From Bacillota bacterium (GTDB taxonomy: Bacteria; Bacillota; Clostridia; Tissierellales; Sedimentibacteraceae), in contig JARBUP010000075.1 in the NCBI GenBank assembly GCA_029239575.1, positions 1 to 13,283 of the forward strand: a stretch of DNA of 13,283 bases, read 5' to 3'. A model generated the notes under the pieces. It searched no databases, was not told where the DNA came from, and saw nothing but the letters and a program-made list of their open reading frames with translations. The position numbers and the translations under genes are program-made. Of the stretch, positions 1 through 6,878 are shown piece by piece (within the stretch, counting starts at the first letter, position 1; each line of letters starts with the position of its first letter).

Positions 1-221
1 GATACTTGTGCAATTAAAACTGATAAAGAAACAGTAATAGAAGATAAAATAATATTATTAGAAGAATCAAAAATTGATACTGCTTCGGTTTTCTTAAAGA
101 ATGTAGCGGATGAAAAAAAAAAACTATAATTACAATTACTTGCAATATTTGCAAAGATCCTAATTGCAAAAGAAAAAAAGGCGAGTTAAGGAAAAATTGT
201 ATGAATTATAAAAATAAATAA
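1..221 (+). CDS. pduK: PduK-type BMC shell protein, 3' end only, reading frame broken at a run of 11 A
   Basis: Only the C-terminal part is in the window. The frame open from base 1 gives 41 residues of linker-like sequence ending in Lys-Lys-Lys-Leu at a TAA (127-129). Immediately downstream, in the frame one base back, codons 129-218 encode a Cys-rich tail of pattern C-x2-C-x4-C-x10-C containing DPNC and a KRKKGE stretch, ending at TAA 219-221. PduK proteins are known to have an N-terminal BMC shell domain followed by a C-terminal extension with this kind of Cys motif, proposed to bind an Fe-S cluster. The two frames meet in the A run at 113-123; one extra A would join them into one protein. 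The position just before pduJ and pduL fits pduK in Firmicute pdu operons. The BMC domain itself is upstream and not visible, so the name rests on the tail motif and context. The simple ORF, if not rescued, ends at 129. Confidence 0.7.
113..123 (+). other. Run of 11 A, candidate slippage site (or sequencing/mutational frameshift) in pduK
   Basis: Eleven consecutive A follow GATG. The upstream frame reads Glu-Lys-Lys-Lys-Leu-stop through it. Adding one A, or a -1 ribosomal slip on A-AAA-AAA, carries translation into the frame that encodes the Cys-rich PduK tail. Runs of nine or more A or T are established substrates for RNA polymerase slippage in bacteria. Homopolymers of this length are also frequent sequencing errors, so the sequence alone does not separate the two. 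Confidence 0.5.
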
Positions 222-238
222 TTATGGAGGAACAAAAA

Positions 239-523
239 ATGGGTGAAGCTTTAGGTTTAATTGAAACAAAAGGATTAGTAGGAGCTATCGAAGCTGCTGA
301 TGCAATGACAAAATCAGCTAATGTGACATTAGTTGGTTATGAAAAAATAGGTTCAGGATTAGTAACTGTAATGGTAAGAGGAGATGTTGGAGCTGTTAAA
401 GCATCAGTTGATGCAGGAGCTGCTGCTGCTGAAAAAGTGGGACAGTTAATTTCAAAACATATAATTCCAAGACCTCATACAGATGTTGAAAAAATACTGC
501 CTAAAGTAGCAAGTGCAGAATAA
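239..523 (+). CDS. pduJ: BMC shell hexamer protein PduJ/PduA
   Basis: This is a 94-residue single-BMC-domain protein that forms the hexagonal tiles of the microcompartment shell. It reads LGLIETKGLVGAIEAADAM at the start, has the pore-loop motif K-I-G-S-G, and ends with HIIPRPHTDVEKILPK, all hallmarks of the PduA/PduJ group whose pore admits the diol substrate. I choose the ATG at 239 because GGAGG (226-230) lies 8 bases before it; an upstream in-frame ATG at 224 overlaps that ribosome site and would add five residues. The GLVGAIEA stretch and the placement between pduK and pduL favour PduJ over PduA, but the two paralogues are very similar. The tail of pduK ends 17 bases before this start. 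Confidence 0.95.
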   Translation: MGEALGLIETKGLVGAIEAADAMTKSANVTLVGYEKIGSGLVTVMVRGDVGAVKASVDAGAAAAEKVGQLISKHIIPRPHTDVEKILPKVASAE

Positions 524-535
524 TCAGGTGAATAA

Positions 536-1183
536 ATGAACACGTCTAATGAAGAATTAATAAAACTCATTACTAAATTAATTATTGAAGAATTGAATAT
601 AGAAAAAGAAGTTTTAATTCCTATAGGTGTTTCAAACAGGCATGTACACTTGTGCAGACATCATTTAGACGTACTTTTTGGTAAAGGATACGAACTGTCT
701 AAGTTAAAAGATTTAAAACAACCTGGACAGTTCGCATCAAAAGAACTTGTTACTGTCAAAGGTCCTAAAGGTTTTATAGAGAATGTCAGAATTTTAGGAC
801 CTTTGAGAGATGAAACGCAGGCAGAAATATCAAAGACTGATGGCTTTAAATTAGGGATTAATGCACCAGTTAGGGAATCTGGAAAAATAAAGGATTCTGC
901 ATCATTTGAAATTATTGGTCCAAAAGGAAGAGTAATTTGCTCTCAAGGCACTATAGTAGCATTGAGACATATTCATATGACTGGAGAAATAGCTGAAAGA
1001 ATGAATCTTAAAGACAAAGATATAGTGGATGTTGAAGTATCTGGAGAAAGAAAAGGTATATTAGGCAATGTTTTAATCAGAGTATCGGATCAATATGCTT
1101 TAGAAATGCATGTTGATTTGGATGAAGCAAATGCATTTAGCCTTAAAAATGATGATACAGTAAAAATAGTTAAAAAAGGGTGA
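536..1183 (+). CDS. pduL: PduL phosphotransacylase (phosphate propanoyltransferase)
   Basis: PduL interconverts acyl-CoA and acyl-phosphate in the microcompartment lumen, regenerating CoA for PduP and giving a product that a kinase can use for ATP. At 215 residues it has the usual family length. The metal-binding histidines are visible: SNRHVHL (H36, H38), RHIHM (H145, H147) and EMHVDLDEAN (H192). NVRILGPLR contains R85, which matches the conserved arginine of the active site. Residues 1-20 form a short amphipathic helix separated from the domain, as expected for an encapsulation peptide that binds shell proteins. The ATG at 536 has AGGTG five bases upstream, 12 bases after pduJ. This enzyme is unrelated to the classical Pta. 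Confidence 0.96.
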   Translation: MNTSNEELIKLITKLIIEELNIEKEVLIPIGVSNRHVHLCRHHLDVLFGKGYELSKLKDLKQPGQFASKELVTVKGPKGFIENVRILGPLRDETQAEISKTDGFKLGINAPVRESGKIKDSASFEIIGPKGRVICSQGTIVALRHIHMTGEIAERMNLKDKDIVDVEVSGERKGILGNVLIRVSDQYALEMHVDLDEANAFSLKNDDTVKIVKKG

Positions 1184-1187
1184 TATT

Positions 1188-2009
1188 TTGGACTTAACAA
1201 TTTGCAATGAAACTATTAAGGAATTTTCAAGGTTGATAACAGAAAAAAAATATAATCCTTTTGAGGGTGAACTAAAAGTAGGGGTTGACTTAGGCACTGC
1301 AAATATAGTTTTAGCTGTAACAGATTCAAATAACAGACCCATAGCAGGAGCAATGTACCCATCTTCTGTTGTTAAAGACGGTATAGTTGTTGACTTTATA
1401 GGAGCTTCAAGAATTGTAAGAAAATTAAAATCAGATGTGGAGCAAATTATTGGCAGAGAGCTAAGGTATGCTGCGACTGCTATACCACCGGGAATAATTG
1501 AAGGCAATGTTAAGGTTATTTCAAATGTTGTGGAAGCTTCTGATTTTGAAGTTACAAATGTAATTGATGAACCTACGGCTGCGTCAAAAGTTCTGAAGAT
1601 AATGGACGGTGCAGTAGTTGATGTTGGAGGTGGAACAACAGGCATTAGCATAATAAAAAATGGAAATGTTGTTTTTACTGCCGATGAACCTACAGGAGGA
1701 ACTCATATGACATTGGTATTAGCAGGTTATAATAGAATGTCAATTGCAGAAGCAGAAAATTATAAATTAAACAAGTTAAATGAAAGAAATGTATTTCCTA
1801 TTATTAAGCCAGTTGTAGAAAAAATGGCTTCTATAGTAAACAAATTCATAATGGGCTATGATGTGAAAACTATTTATGTTGTAGGCGGTGCTTGTTCTTT
1901 TTCGGAATTTGAAAAAGTATTTGAAAAAGAAACAAAAATCAAAACTATAAAGCCTTATGAACCTCTTCTTGTTACTCCTCTCGGCATAGCTATGAGCTGT
2001 AGATTATAG
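1188..2009 (+). CDS. eutJ: EutJ-like chaperone/ATPase of the Hsp70-actin fold
   Basis: This 273-residue protein belongs to the EutJ family. These are Hsp70/actin-like ATPases found in ethanolamine and propanediol BMC loci and thought to act as assembly or reactivation chaperones; their client is not established. The nucleotide-binding motifs of the fold appear in order: phosphate-1 VGVDLGTANI (about 31-40, D34), phosphate-2 VVDVGGGTTGISI (about 143-155, D145) and adenosine-site YVVGGACSF (about 230-238). Translation starts at TTG 1188, four bases after the pduL stop, with AAGGGTGA just upstream; no in-frame ATG lies near. It is much shorter than full Hsp70 and lacks a substrate-binding domain. 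It could equally be viewed as a small relative of diol dehydratase reactivases, but the length and motifs fit EutJ. Confidence 0.9.
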   Translation: MDLTICNETIKEFSRLITEKKYNPFEGELKVGVDLGTANIVLAVTDSNNRPIAGAMYPSSVVKDGIVVDFIGASRIVRKLKSDVEQIIGRELRYAATAIPPGIIEGNVKVISNVVEASDFEVTNVIDEPTAASKVLKIMDGAVVDVGGGTTGISIIKNGNVVFTADEPTGGTHMTLVLAGYNRMSIAEAENYKLNKLNERNVFPIIKPVVEKMASIVNKFIMGYDVKTIYVVGGACSFSEFEKVFEKETKIKTIKPYEPLLVTPLGIAMSCRL

Positions 2010-2018
2010 AGGTGCCAT

Positions 2019-2837
2019 ATGGTTGATAAAAATGACATTAAAAAATCAATTGAAGAAGCTATAGTAAAATATATAGTTGATAAGGTAATTGAAAAAATTA
2101 AAGAATTAAATAAAACTGCAATAGTGCTTTTTACAGGTTCAACAATTGGATTTAATCAATCCATTAAATCTTTGAGAATTTTAAGAAGCAATGGTTGGAA
2201 GTTCAGGTTTGTAATGTCTAAAGGTGCTGAAATAGCATTGGGCAAGGAACTGTTGAAAGACATGTTGTCAGCAGAGGATATTATAACTGAAGATTCTTTA
2301 GTAGATATAAGTAGTTTGATAAAAAACAATAATTTTATTATAATTCCAAGTTTTACTATTAATACTGCAGCTAAAATAGTTAATTGCATAAGTGATAATT
2401 TAGTTACAAATATTATTAGTCATTCTATGGCAGAAGGAAAGACTGTAATAGCTTCAATTAACGGATGTTGTCCGGATAATGAAGAGAGAAACAATAAAGG
2501 TTTTAATGTTAATGAAGCATATAAAGAAAAATTAAGAAACAATATGATGGCTCTAAGAAGCTATGGAATAAAGCTGACTACATCAGAAAATTTGGCAGAA
2601 AAAGTTAATAATTCTTTTTCTTATAAATACTCTAAATCAAATTTAAAGACAGAAAAAGTTTTAGTTGATAATGTTCATAAAGAAATTTGGTTAAAAGATA
2701 AAATAATAAGTCGGGGCTGTATTTTAGACAATAATAGTTTTTCAATTATAAAAGTTGATAAAAATGCTGTTATTACAGATTTGGCAAAAGAAGAAGCAGC
2801 CAGATTAAATATTAAATTAATTAAGGAATTCAGGTGA
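2019..2837 (+). CDS. BMC-associated flavoprotein-like protein with N-terminal encapsulation-type helix
   Basis: The function is unknown. Residues 1-30 form a lysine/isoleucine-rich amphipathic helix like those that target cargo to BMC shells. Residues about 33-185 resemble the Rossmann-like fold of the flavoprotein (HFCD/PF02441) family: TAIVLFTGSTIGFNQS near the start, and FIIIPSFTINTAAKI followed by SDNLVTNII, similar to the family's P-x-x-x-N-T-x-A-K-x-x-x-G-x-x-D-N-L segment. The C-terminal 60 residues hold a separate small region ending in VITDLAKEEAARLNIKLI, reminiscent of a TPLA-K-E tail that recurs in several BMC accessory proteins. It lies between eutJ and pduN, where pduM sits in enteric operons, but at 272 residues it is far longer than PduM and I do not equate them. 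The ATG at 2019 is preceded by GAGGTG. FMN binding is inferred only. Confidence 0.6.
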   Translation: MVDKNDIKKSIEEAIVKYIVDKVIEKIKELNKTAIVLFTGSTIGFNQSIKSLRILRSNGWKFRFVMSKGAEIALGKELLKDMLSAEDIITEDSLVDISSLIKNNNFIIIPSFTINTAAKIVNCISDNLVTNIISHSMAEGKTVIASINGCCPDNEERNNKGFNVNEAYKEKLRNNMMALRSYGIKLTTSENLAEKVNNSFSYKYSKSNLKTEKVLVDNVHKEIWLKDKIISRGCILDNNSFSIIKVDKNAVITDLAKEEAARLNIKLIKEFR

Positions 2838-2841
2838 TGAT

Positions 2842-3111
2842 ATGTATTTAGGTAAAGTGGTTGGAACAGTTGTATCTACAAGCAAAGATCAAAGCTTAGT
2901 CGGGACGAAACTGCTTTTGGTTCAAAGGCTGACATCAAAATTGGAACCTATTGAGGGTACTGAAATAGCCGTTGATTCTGTAGGAGCAGGTACAGGAGAA
3001 TTAGTTATTGTTTCTAATGGAAGCTCAGCCAGATATGTATTGGGAAAAAGTAACTCTACCATAGATGCAGCAATAGTCGGAATAGTGGACAACATTGAAT
3101 CTATTGATTAG
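2842..3111 (+). CDS. pduN: BMC shell vertex protein, EutN/CcmL/PduN family
   Basis: This 89-residue protein forms the pentamers that cap the vertices of the polyhedral shell. It starts with MYLGKVVGTVVSTSK and contains LLLVQRL, the G-A-G-T-G-E-L-V turn and a final AAIVGIVDNI strand, the full signature of the EutN/CcmL family at the normal length. The start overlaps the translation-stop region of the previous gene: the stop at 2835-2837 is four bases upstream and is part of the AGGTGATG ribosome site, which suggests translational coupling. The pduN name follows from its place between the flavoprotein-like gene and pduO. Confidence 0.95.
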   Translation: MYLGKVVGTVVSTSKDQSLVGTKLLLVQRLTSKLEPIEGTEIAVDSVGAGTGELVIVSNGSSARYVLGKSNSTIDAAIVGIVDNIESID

Positions 3112-3123
3112 GAAGTGGTGTAT

Positions 3124-4131
3124 TTGTCAAATATTTATACAAAATCAGGAGATAAAGGTCAAACAAGTTTGTTTGGCGGAAAAAGGGTAAACAAAAATGA
3201 TTTGAGGGTTGAATGTTACGGAACAATAGATGAAGCTAATTCTATGTTGGGAATGGCATTTGCCCTGACTAAAAATGAAGAAATTAAAAATATAATTAAT
3301 ACTATTCAAAAAAAATTATTTTTAGTGGCTGCCGAGTTGGCAAGTGATGAAAATGGAATAGAAATGCTGAGCAACAAGGTGTCAGACTTAGATATTGATT
3401 ATTTAGAAAAAACAATAGATAAATGCTATGAAATAACTGGACCACAAACTTCTTTTGTTATACCTGGTGCAAATGAAGTATCTTCAACATTACATGTGTC
3501 AAGAACTATTGTAAGAAGAGCAGAAAGAAACATAATAACATTAAAAAGTTTAGAAAATGTCAGGGAAGAATTATTGAAGTATGTAAACAGATTGTCAGAT
3601 GCTGTTTATGCCCTGGCAAGACTTGAAGAAACTTATGTTGAAATAGAGAAAATAAAAGAAAAGGCAATAGAATTAATAATGGACAAATTAAAGTCAAAAG
3701 ATGAAAAAAATATTGAAGCTGAGTTTAATTTGAAAAATATTAAAATAATGGCTGATATTGCTGAAGAAAAGGCGAAAGAGATAAATGTCCCTATTGTTTT
3801 TTCGGCAGTTGATTCTGGAGGCAATTTAATACTTTTTCAAAGAATGGAAAATTCTCTTCTTGGAAGTATTGATATATCCATAAATAAAGCATATACATCA
3901 AATGCCTTAAAAATGCCTACACACGAACTATCAGATTTATCACTACCTGATAAAGCCCTTTATGGAATTCAAAATACCAATAATGGCAAAATAGTTGTTT
4001 TTGGCGGAGGGTTCCCATATAAGTATAAAGGTAAAGTTGTTGGTGCAATTGGTATAAGTGGCGGAAGTGTTGATGAAGATATGCAAATTGGATCATATGT
4101 CTTAGAAAAAATAAAGAAAGGATGTATTTAA
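3124..4131 (+). CDS. pduO: PduO: ATP:cob(I)alamin adenosyltransferase fused to a GlcG/HbpS domain
   Basis: PduO makes adenosylcobalamin, the cofactor of the B12-dependent diol dehydratase expected upstream. The N-terminal domain (about 1-185) has IYTKSGDKGQTSLFGG, the ATP-binding start of the PduO family, then VECYGTIDEANSMLG and the helix VSRTIVRRAERN with conserved arginines. The C-terminal domain (about 195-335) is of the GlcG/HbpS (DUF336) type, with FSAVDSGGNLILFQRM and VVGAIGISGG; in other PduO proteins this domain binds haem or corrinoid. I place the start at TTG 3124 because GAAGTGGTG precedes it with the same layout as GAAGTGGTATA before pduT, and because the motif begins soon after. 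An in-frame GTG at 3115, four bases after the pduN stop, would add three residues. The length is 335 residues, normal for the two-domain form. Confidence 0.95.
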   Translation: MSNIYTKSGDKGQTSLFGGKRVNKNDLRVECYGTIDEANSMLGMAFALTKNEEIKNIINTIQKKLFLVAAELASDENGIEMLSNKVSDLDIDYLEKTIDKCYEITGPQTSFVIPGANEVSSTLHVSRTIVRRAERNIITLKSLENVREELLKYVNRLSDAVYALARLEETYVEIEKIKEKAIELIMDKLKSKDEKNIEAEFNLKNIKIMADIAEEKAKEINVPIVFSAVDSGGNLILFQRMENSLLGSIDISINKAYTSNALKMPTHELSDLSLPDKALYGIQNTNNGKIVVFGGGFPYKYKGKVVGAIGISGGSVDEDMQIGSYVLEKIKKGCI

Positions 4132-4132
4132 T

Positions 4133-5533
4133 ATGAAAATGGATGTATCAGCAGTTGAAATGATTGTCAGAAGAGTAATGGAAGAAGTCGGCACTTTAGA
4201 TAAATCAAATGAATATGGCTACGGTATATTTGATGATATGGAAGAAGCAATTGAAGCAGCTTACATTGCTCAAAAAAATTATATGAGCTGTTCTATTTCT
4301 GAAAGAGAAAAATATATAAAAGCAATCCGAGATGTAATATTAAAAAAAGAGAATTTAGAATTAATATCAAAACTTGGTGCTGAAGAAACAGGAATGGGAA
4401 AATATGAGCATAAAATAATTAAAAACAGATTAGCAGCAACAAAGACTCCAGGAACAGAAGACCTTATTACTGAAGCTATGACGGGAGACAATGGAATAAC
4501 ATTAGTAGAGCTGTCACCTTATGGTGTAATAGGTGCAATAACACCTACAACAAATCCTTCAGAAACAATAATATGCAATTCAATAGGAATGCTTTCTGCA
4601 GGAAATTCAGTTGTATTTGGTGCACATCCAAGAGCTAAAGGCGTTTCTGTTTTAACTGTTAAATTAATAAACAAAGCTCTTGAAGAAGTAGGCGCACCAG
4701 CAAATTTAGTAACAACAGTCTATGAACCCTCTGTAAAAAATTCTAATATTTTAATGAATCATGAAAAAGTAAAAATGATAGTTGCAACAGGTGGACCTGA
4801 AATTGTAAAAACAGTAATGTCAACAGGAAAAAAAGCTATAGGAGCAGGTGCAGGCAACCCTCCTGTTGTAGTTGATGAAACAGCAGACATTGAACAAGCA
4901 GCAATTGATATTATTGATGGCTGCAGTTTTGACAATAATTTGCCGTGCATAGCTGAAAAGGAAGTAATAGCTGTTGAACAAATTGCAGATTATTTAATAT
5001 TCAATATGAAAAAATCTGGAGCATATGAAATTAAAGACAATGTTGTTCTAAAAGAGTTAGAGAAACTTGTGTTAAATGAAAATAATGGACCTAATAAGGA
5101 TTTTGTGGGAAAAAGTGCAATATATATATTGGAGAAGTTAGGAATTAATGCTGATTCAGATATTAAAGCAATAATAATGGAAACAAGCAAGGACCACCCG
5201 TTTGTGCAAAATGAATTAATGATGCCGATACTTCCTATAGTTAGAGCTGCGAATGTGGACGAAGCAATTGATATAGCTATTGAAGCTGAACACGGCAACA
5301 GGCATACAGCTATAATGCATTCTAAAAATGTTGATAAGCTTACAAAAATGGCAAAACTTATTCAGACTACTATATTTGTTAAAAATGGTCCATCCTATGC
5401 AGGCATTGGTGTAGGTGGTGAAGGCTACACTACATTTACTATAGCAGGGCCGACTGGCGAAGGATTGACATCAGCAAAGTTTTTCGCAAGAAAAAGAAGA
5501 TGTGTACTTGTAGATGGTTTTCATATTAGATAA
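4133..5533 (+). CDS. pduP: PduP CoA-acylating aldehyde dehydrogenase
   Basis: PduP oxidises the aldehyde made inside the compartment (propionaldehyde in Pdu systems, 3-hydroxypropionaldehyde in glycerol-using ones) to acyl-CoA with NAD+ and CoA. The 466-residue protein starts with MKMDVSAVEMIVRRVMEEV, a clear amphipathic encapsulation helix, followed by a linker and the catalytic domain. The active-site segment is SFDNNLPCIAEKEV with nucleophile C272. Cofactor-fold motifs include AITPTTNPSETII (about 138-150) and GAGAGNPPVVVD. The start at 4133 has AAAGGATG about 10 bases upstream; a second ATG at 4139 would be too far from it. The gene follows pduO by one base. Substrate chain length cannot be read from the sequence. 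Confidence 0.97.
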   Translation: MKMDVSAVEMIVRRVMEEVGTLDKSNEYGYGIFDDMEEAIEAAYIAQKNYMSCSISEREKYIKAIRDVILKKENLELISKLGAEETGMGKYEHKIIKNRLAATKTPGTEDLITEAMTGDNGITLVELSPYGVIGAITPTTNPSETIICNSIGMLSAGNSVVFGAHPRAKGVSVLTVKLINKALEEVGAPANLVTTVYEPSVKNSNILMNHEKVKMIVATGGPEIVKTVMSTGKKAIGAGAGNPPVVVDETADIEQAAIDIIDGCSFDNNLPCIAEKEVIAVEQIADYLIFNMKKSGAYEIKDNVVLKELEKLVLNENNGPNKDFVGKSAIYILEKLGINADSDIKAIIMETSKDHPFVQNELMMPILPIVRAANVDEAIDIAIEAEHGNRHTAIMHSKNVDKLTKMAKLIQTTIFVKNGPSYAGIGVGGEGYTTFTIAGPTGEGLTSAKFFARKRRCVLVDGFHIR

Positions 5534-5545
5534 GAGGTGATATAA

Positions 5546-6874
5546 ATGGAAAAAAATCTTGTAGACCTGATAAAAAGTGCAGGAATATTAGGAGCCGGAG
5601 GCGCAGGATTTCCAACGCATATAAAAGTTAATAGTAAGGCTCAATATGTTATTATTAACGGAGCTGAATGTGAACCTCTTCTAAGAGTAGACCAACAACT
5701 TATGTCTTCTAAATCAAAAGAGCTGCTTCAAAGTTTAAAACTTGTAATGAAGCAAACAGGTGCTGAACATGGATATATCGCTTTAAAAGGCAAATATAAA
5801 AATGCAATAGAAATACTGAATAAAAATATAAATGATTATGAGAATATAAGTTTATATAAATTGGATAATTTTTATCCTGCAGGCGATGAACAGGTAATTG
5901 TTTATGAAGTTACAAAAAGAATTGTACCTGAAGGTGGTATACCATTAAATGTAGGTGTAATAGTTTTAAATGTTGAAACAGCTCTTAATATTTATGATGC
6001 ATACTTTAAGGAAAAAAATGTAACAGAGAAATATATCACTGTTACAGGTGAAGTGAAAAATGCAGTTACTGTTAGAGTACCTATTGGCATTACTGTAAAA
6101 GAGGTAATAGATTTAGCAGGAGGTCCCACTATTGACAAATATGTTGTAATAAATGGTGGACCCATGATGGGAAAAATAATAGAAGAAGATAAGCCGGTTA
6201 CCAAAACTACAAAAGGACTAATTGTACTTTCTGTTGATCACCCACTTATAACTGATTTGACTAAAGATATTTCTCAAATGCTCAAAGAATCAAGAACTTC
6301 CTGTATGCACTGCAGCTTATGTACAGAAGTATGTCCGAGAAATTTAATCGGTCATAGAATAGAACCAAACAAACTCATAAGAATGGAAAGCTATGCCAGT
6401 GTAAATACTGACTCAGAGTTTCCAAAAACAGCATTTTTATGCTGTGAATGCAGATTGTGTCAATATGCATGCGTTATGAATTTAAAACCTTGGAAAGTTA
6501 ACAGTTTATTGAAAGTTAATATGAGTAAAAATGGTATAAAAAATAATCTAAACAATATACCTAACAAAGTTCATCCGTTCAGAGAATATAAAAAATACCC
6601 TGTAAAAAGGTTGATTTCAAAATTAGGTTTATACAAATATGACATTGAAGCTCCATTAACTGAAGTAAAACAACAATTCAATAAAGTATCAATTTCTTTA
6701 AAGCAACATATTGGTGTTCCTGCTGAAGCAGTAGTTAAAGCAGGGGATAAAGTCGTAAAAGGAAATTTAATTGCAGACATACCTGATGGAAAAATGGGAT
6801 GCAGAGTGCACGCAAGTATTTCAGGTACAGTTATAGAAACAAATAAAGATACTATAATAATTGAAGGAGTATAA
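5546..6874 (+). CDS. pduS: PduS cobalamin reductase, RnfC-like flavin/Fe-S protein
   Basis: PduS is a membrane-independent relative of RnfC and Nqo1. In enteric bacteria it binds FMN and two 4Fe-4S clusters and reduces cobalamin for PduO. Here, at 442 residues, the N-terminal GILGAGGAGFPTHIK is the glycine-rich NADH/FMN loop, followed by INGAECEPLL and an SLBB-like segment (about 165-215). Two ferredoxin-type motifs are intact: C253-x2-C256-x2-C259-x3-C263-P and C299-x2-C302-x2-C305-x3-C309. The C-terminal 70 residues form a barrel-sandwich-hybrid domain (QHIGVPAEAVVKAGDKV). The ATG at 5546 follows GAGGTGATATAA. Placement before a membrane protein and the Fe-S shell protein PduT suggests these genes form an electron-transfer sub-group, which is an inference. 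Confidence 0.95.
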   Translation: MEKNLVDLIKSAGILGAGGAGFPTHIKVNSKAQYVIINGAECEPLLRVDQQLMSSKSKELLQSLKLVMKQTGAEHGYIALKGKYKNAIEILNKNINDYENISLYKLDNFYPAGDEQVIVYEVTKRIVPEGGIPLNVGVIVLNVETALNIYDAYFKEKNVTEKYITVTGEVKNAVTVRVPIGITVKEVIDLAGGPTIDKYVVINGGPMMGKIIEEDKPVTKTTKGLIVLSVDHPLITDLTKDISQMLKESRTSCMHCSLCTEVCPRNLIGHRIEPNKLIRMESYASVNTDSEFPKTAFLCCECRLCQYACVMNLKPWKVNSLLKVNMSKNGIKNNLNNIPNKVHPFREYKKYPVKRLISKLGLYKYDIEAPLTEVKQQFNKVSISLKQHIGVPAEAVVKAGDKVVKGNLIADIPDGKMGCRVHASISGTVIETNKDTIIIEGV

Positions 6875-6878
6875 AATT

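Noticed and set aside
140..154. TTGCAA-TAT-TTGCAA hairpin downstream of the 11-A run as a frameshift-stimulating structure.
   Set aside because: A six-pair AT-rich stem with a three-base loop is too weak, and TTGCAA is self-complementary by chance in such AT-rich DNA. If slippage occurs, transcriptional slippage is more likely.
224..238. Upstream ATG at 224 as the pduJ start.
   Set aside because: It overlaps the GGAGG ribosome site of the ATG at 239 and lacks its own; PduA/PduJ proteins begin close to the LGLIET strand.
262..523. Possible sign of a 1-propanol or ethanolamine-specific (Eut) locus because of the EutJ and EutN names.
   Set aside because: The enzymes and shell proteins (PduL, PduO with its C-terminal domain, PduS, PduT with Cys38) are of Pdu type; EutJ and EutN families are shared between the two systems.
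1100..1651. Minus-strand open frame of 183 codons opposite pduL/eutJ, and other minus-strand frames across the window.
   Set aside because: They lie antisense to well-supported genes, have low-complexity Ser/Ile/Phe-rich translations typical of antisense reading of AT-rich coding DNA, and no ribosome sites were evident.
6861..6878. TTG at 6861 as the start of the membrane protein.
   Set aside because: The TTG and following codons contain the GAAGGAG ribosome site for ATG 6879, and the start would overlap the end of pduS without its own ribosome site.
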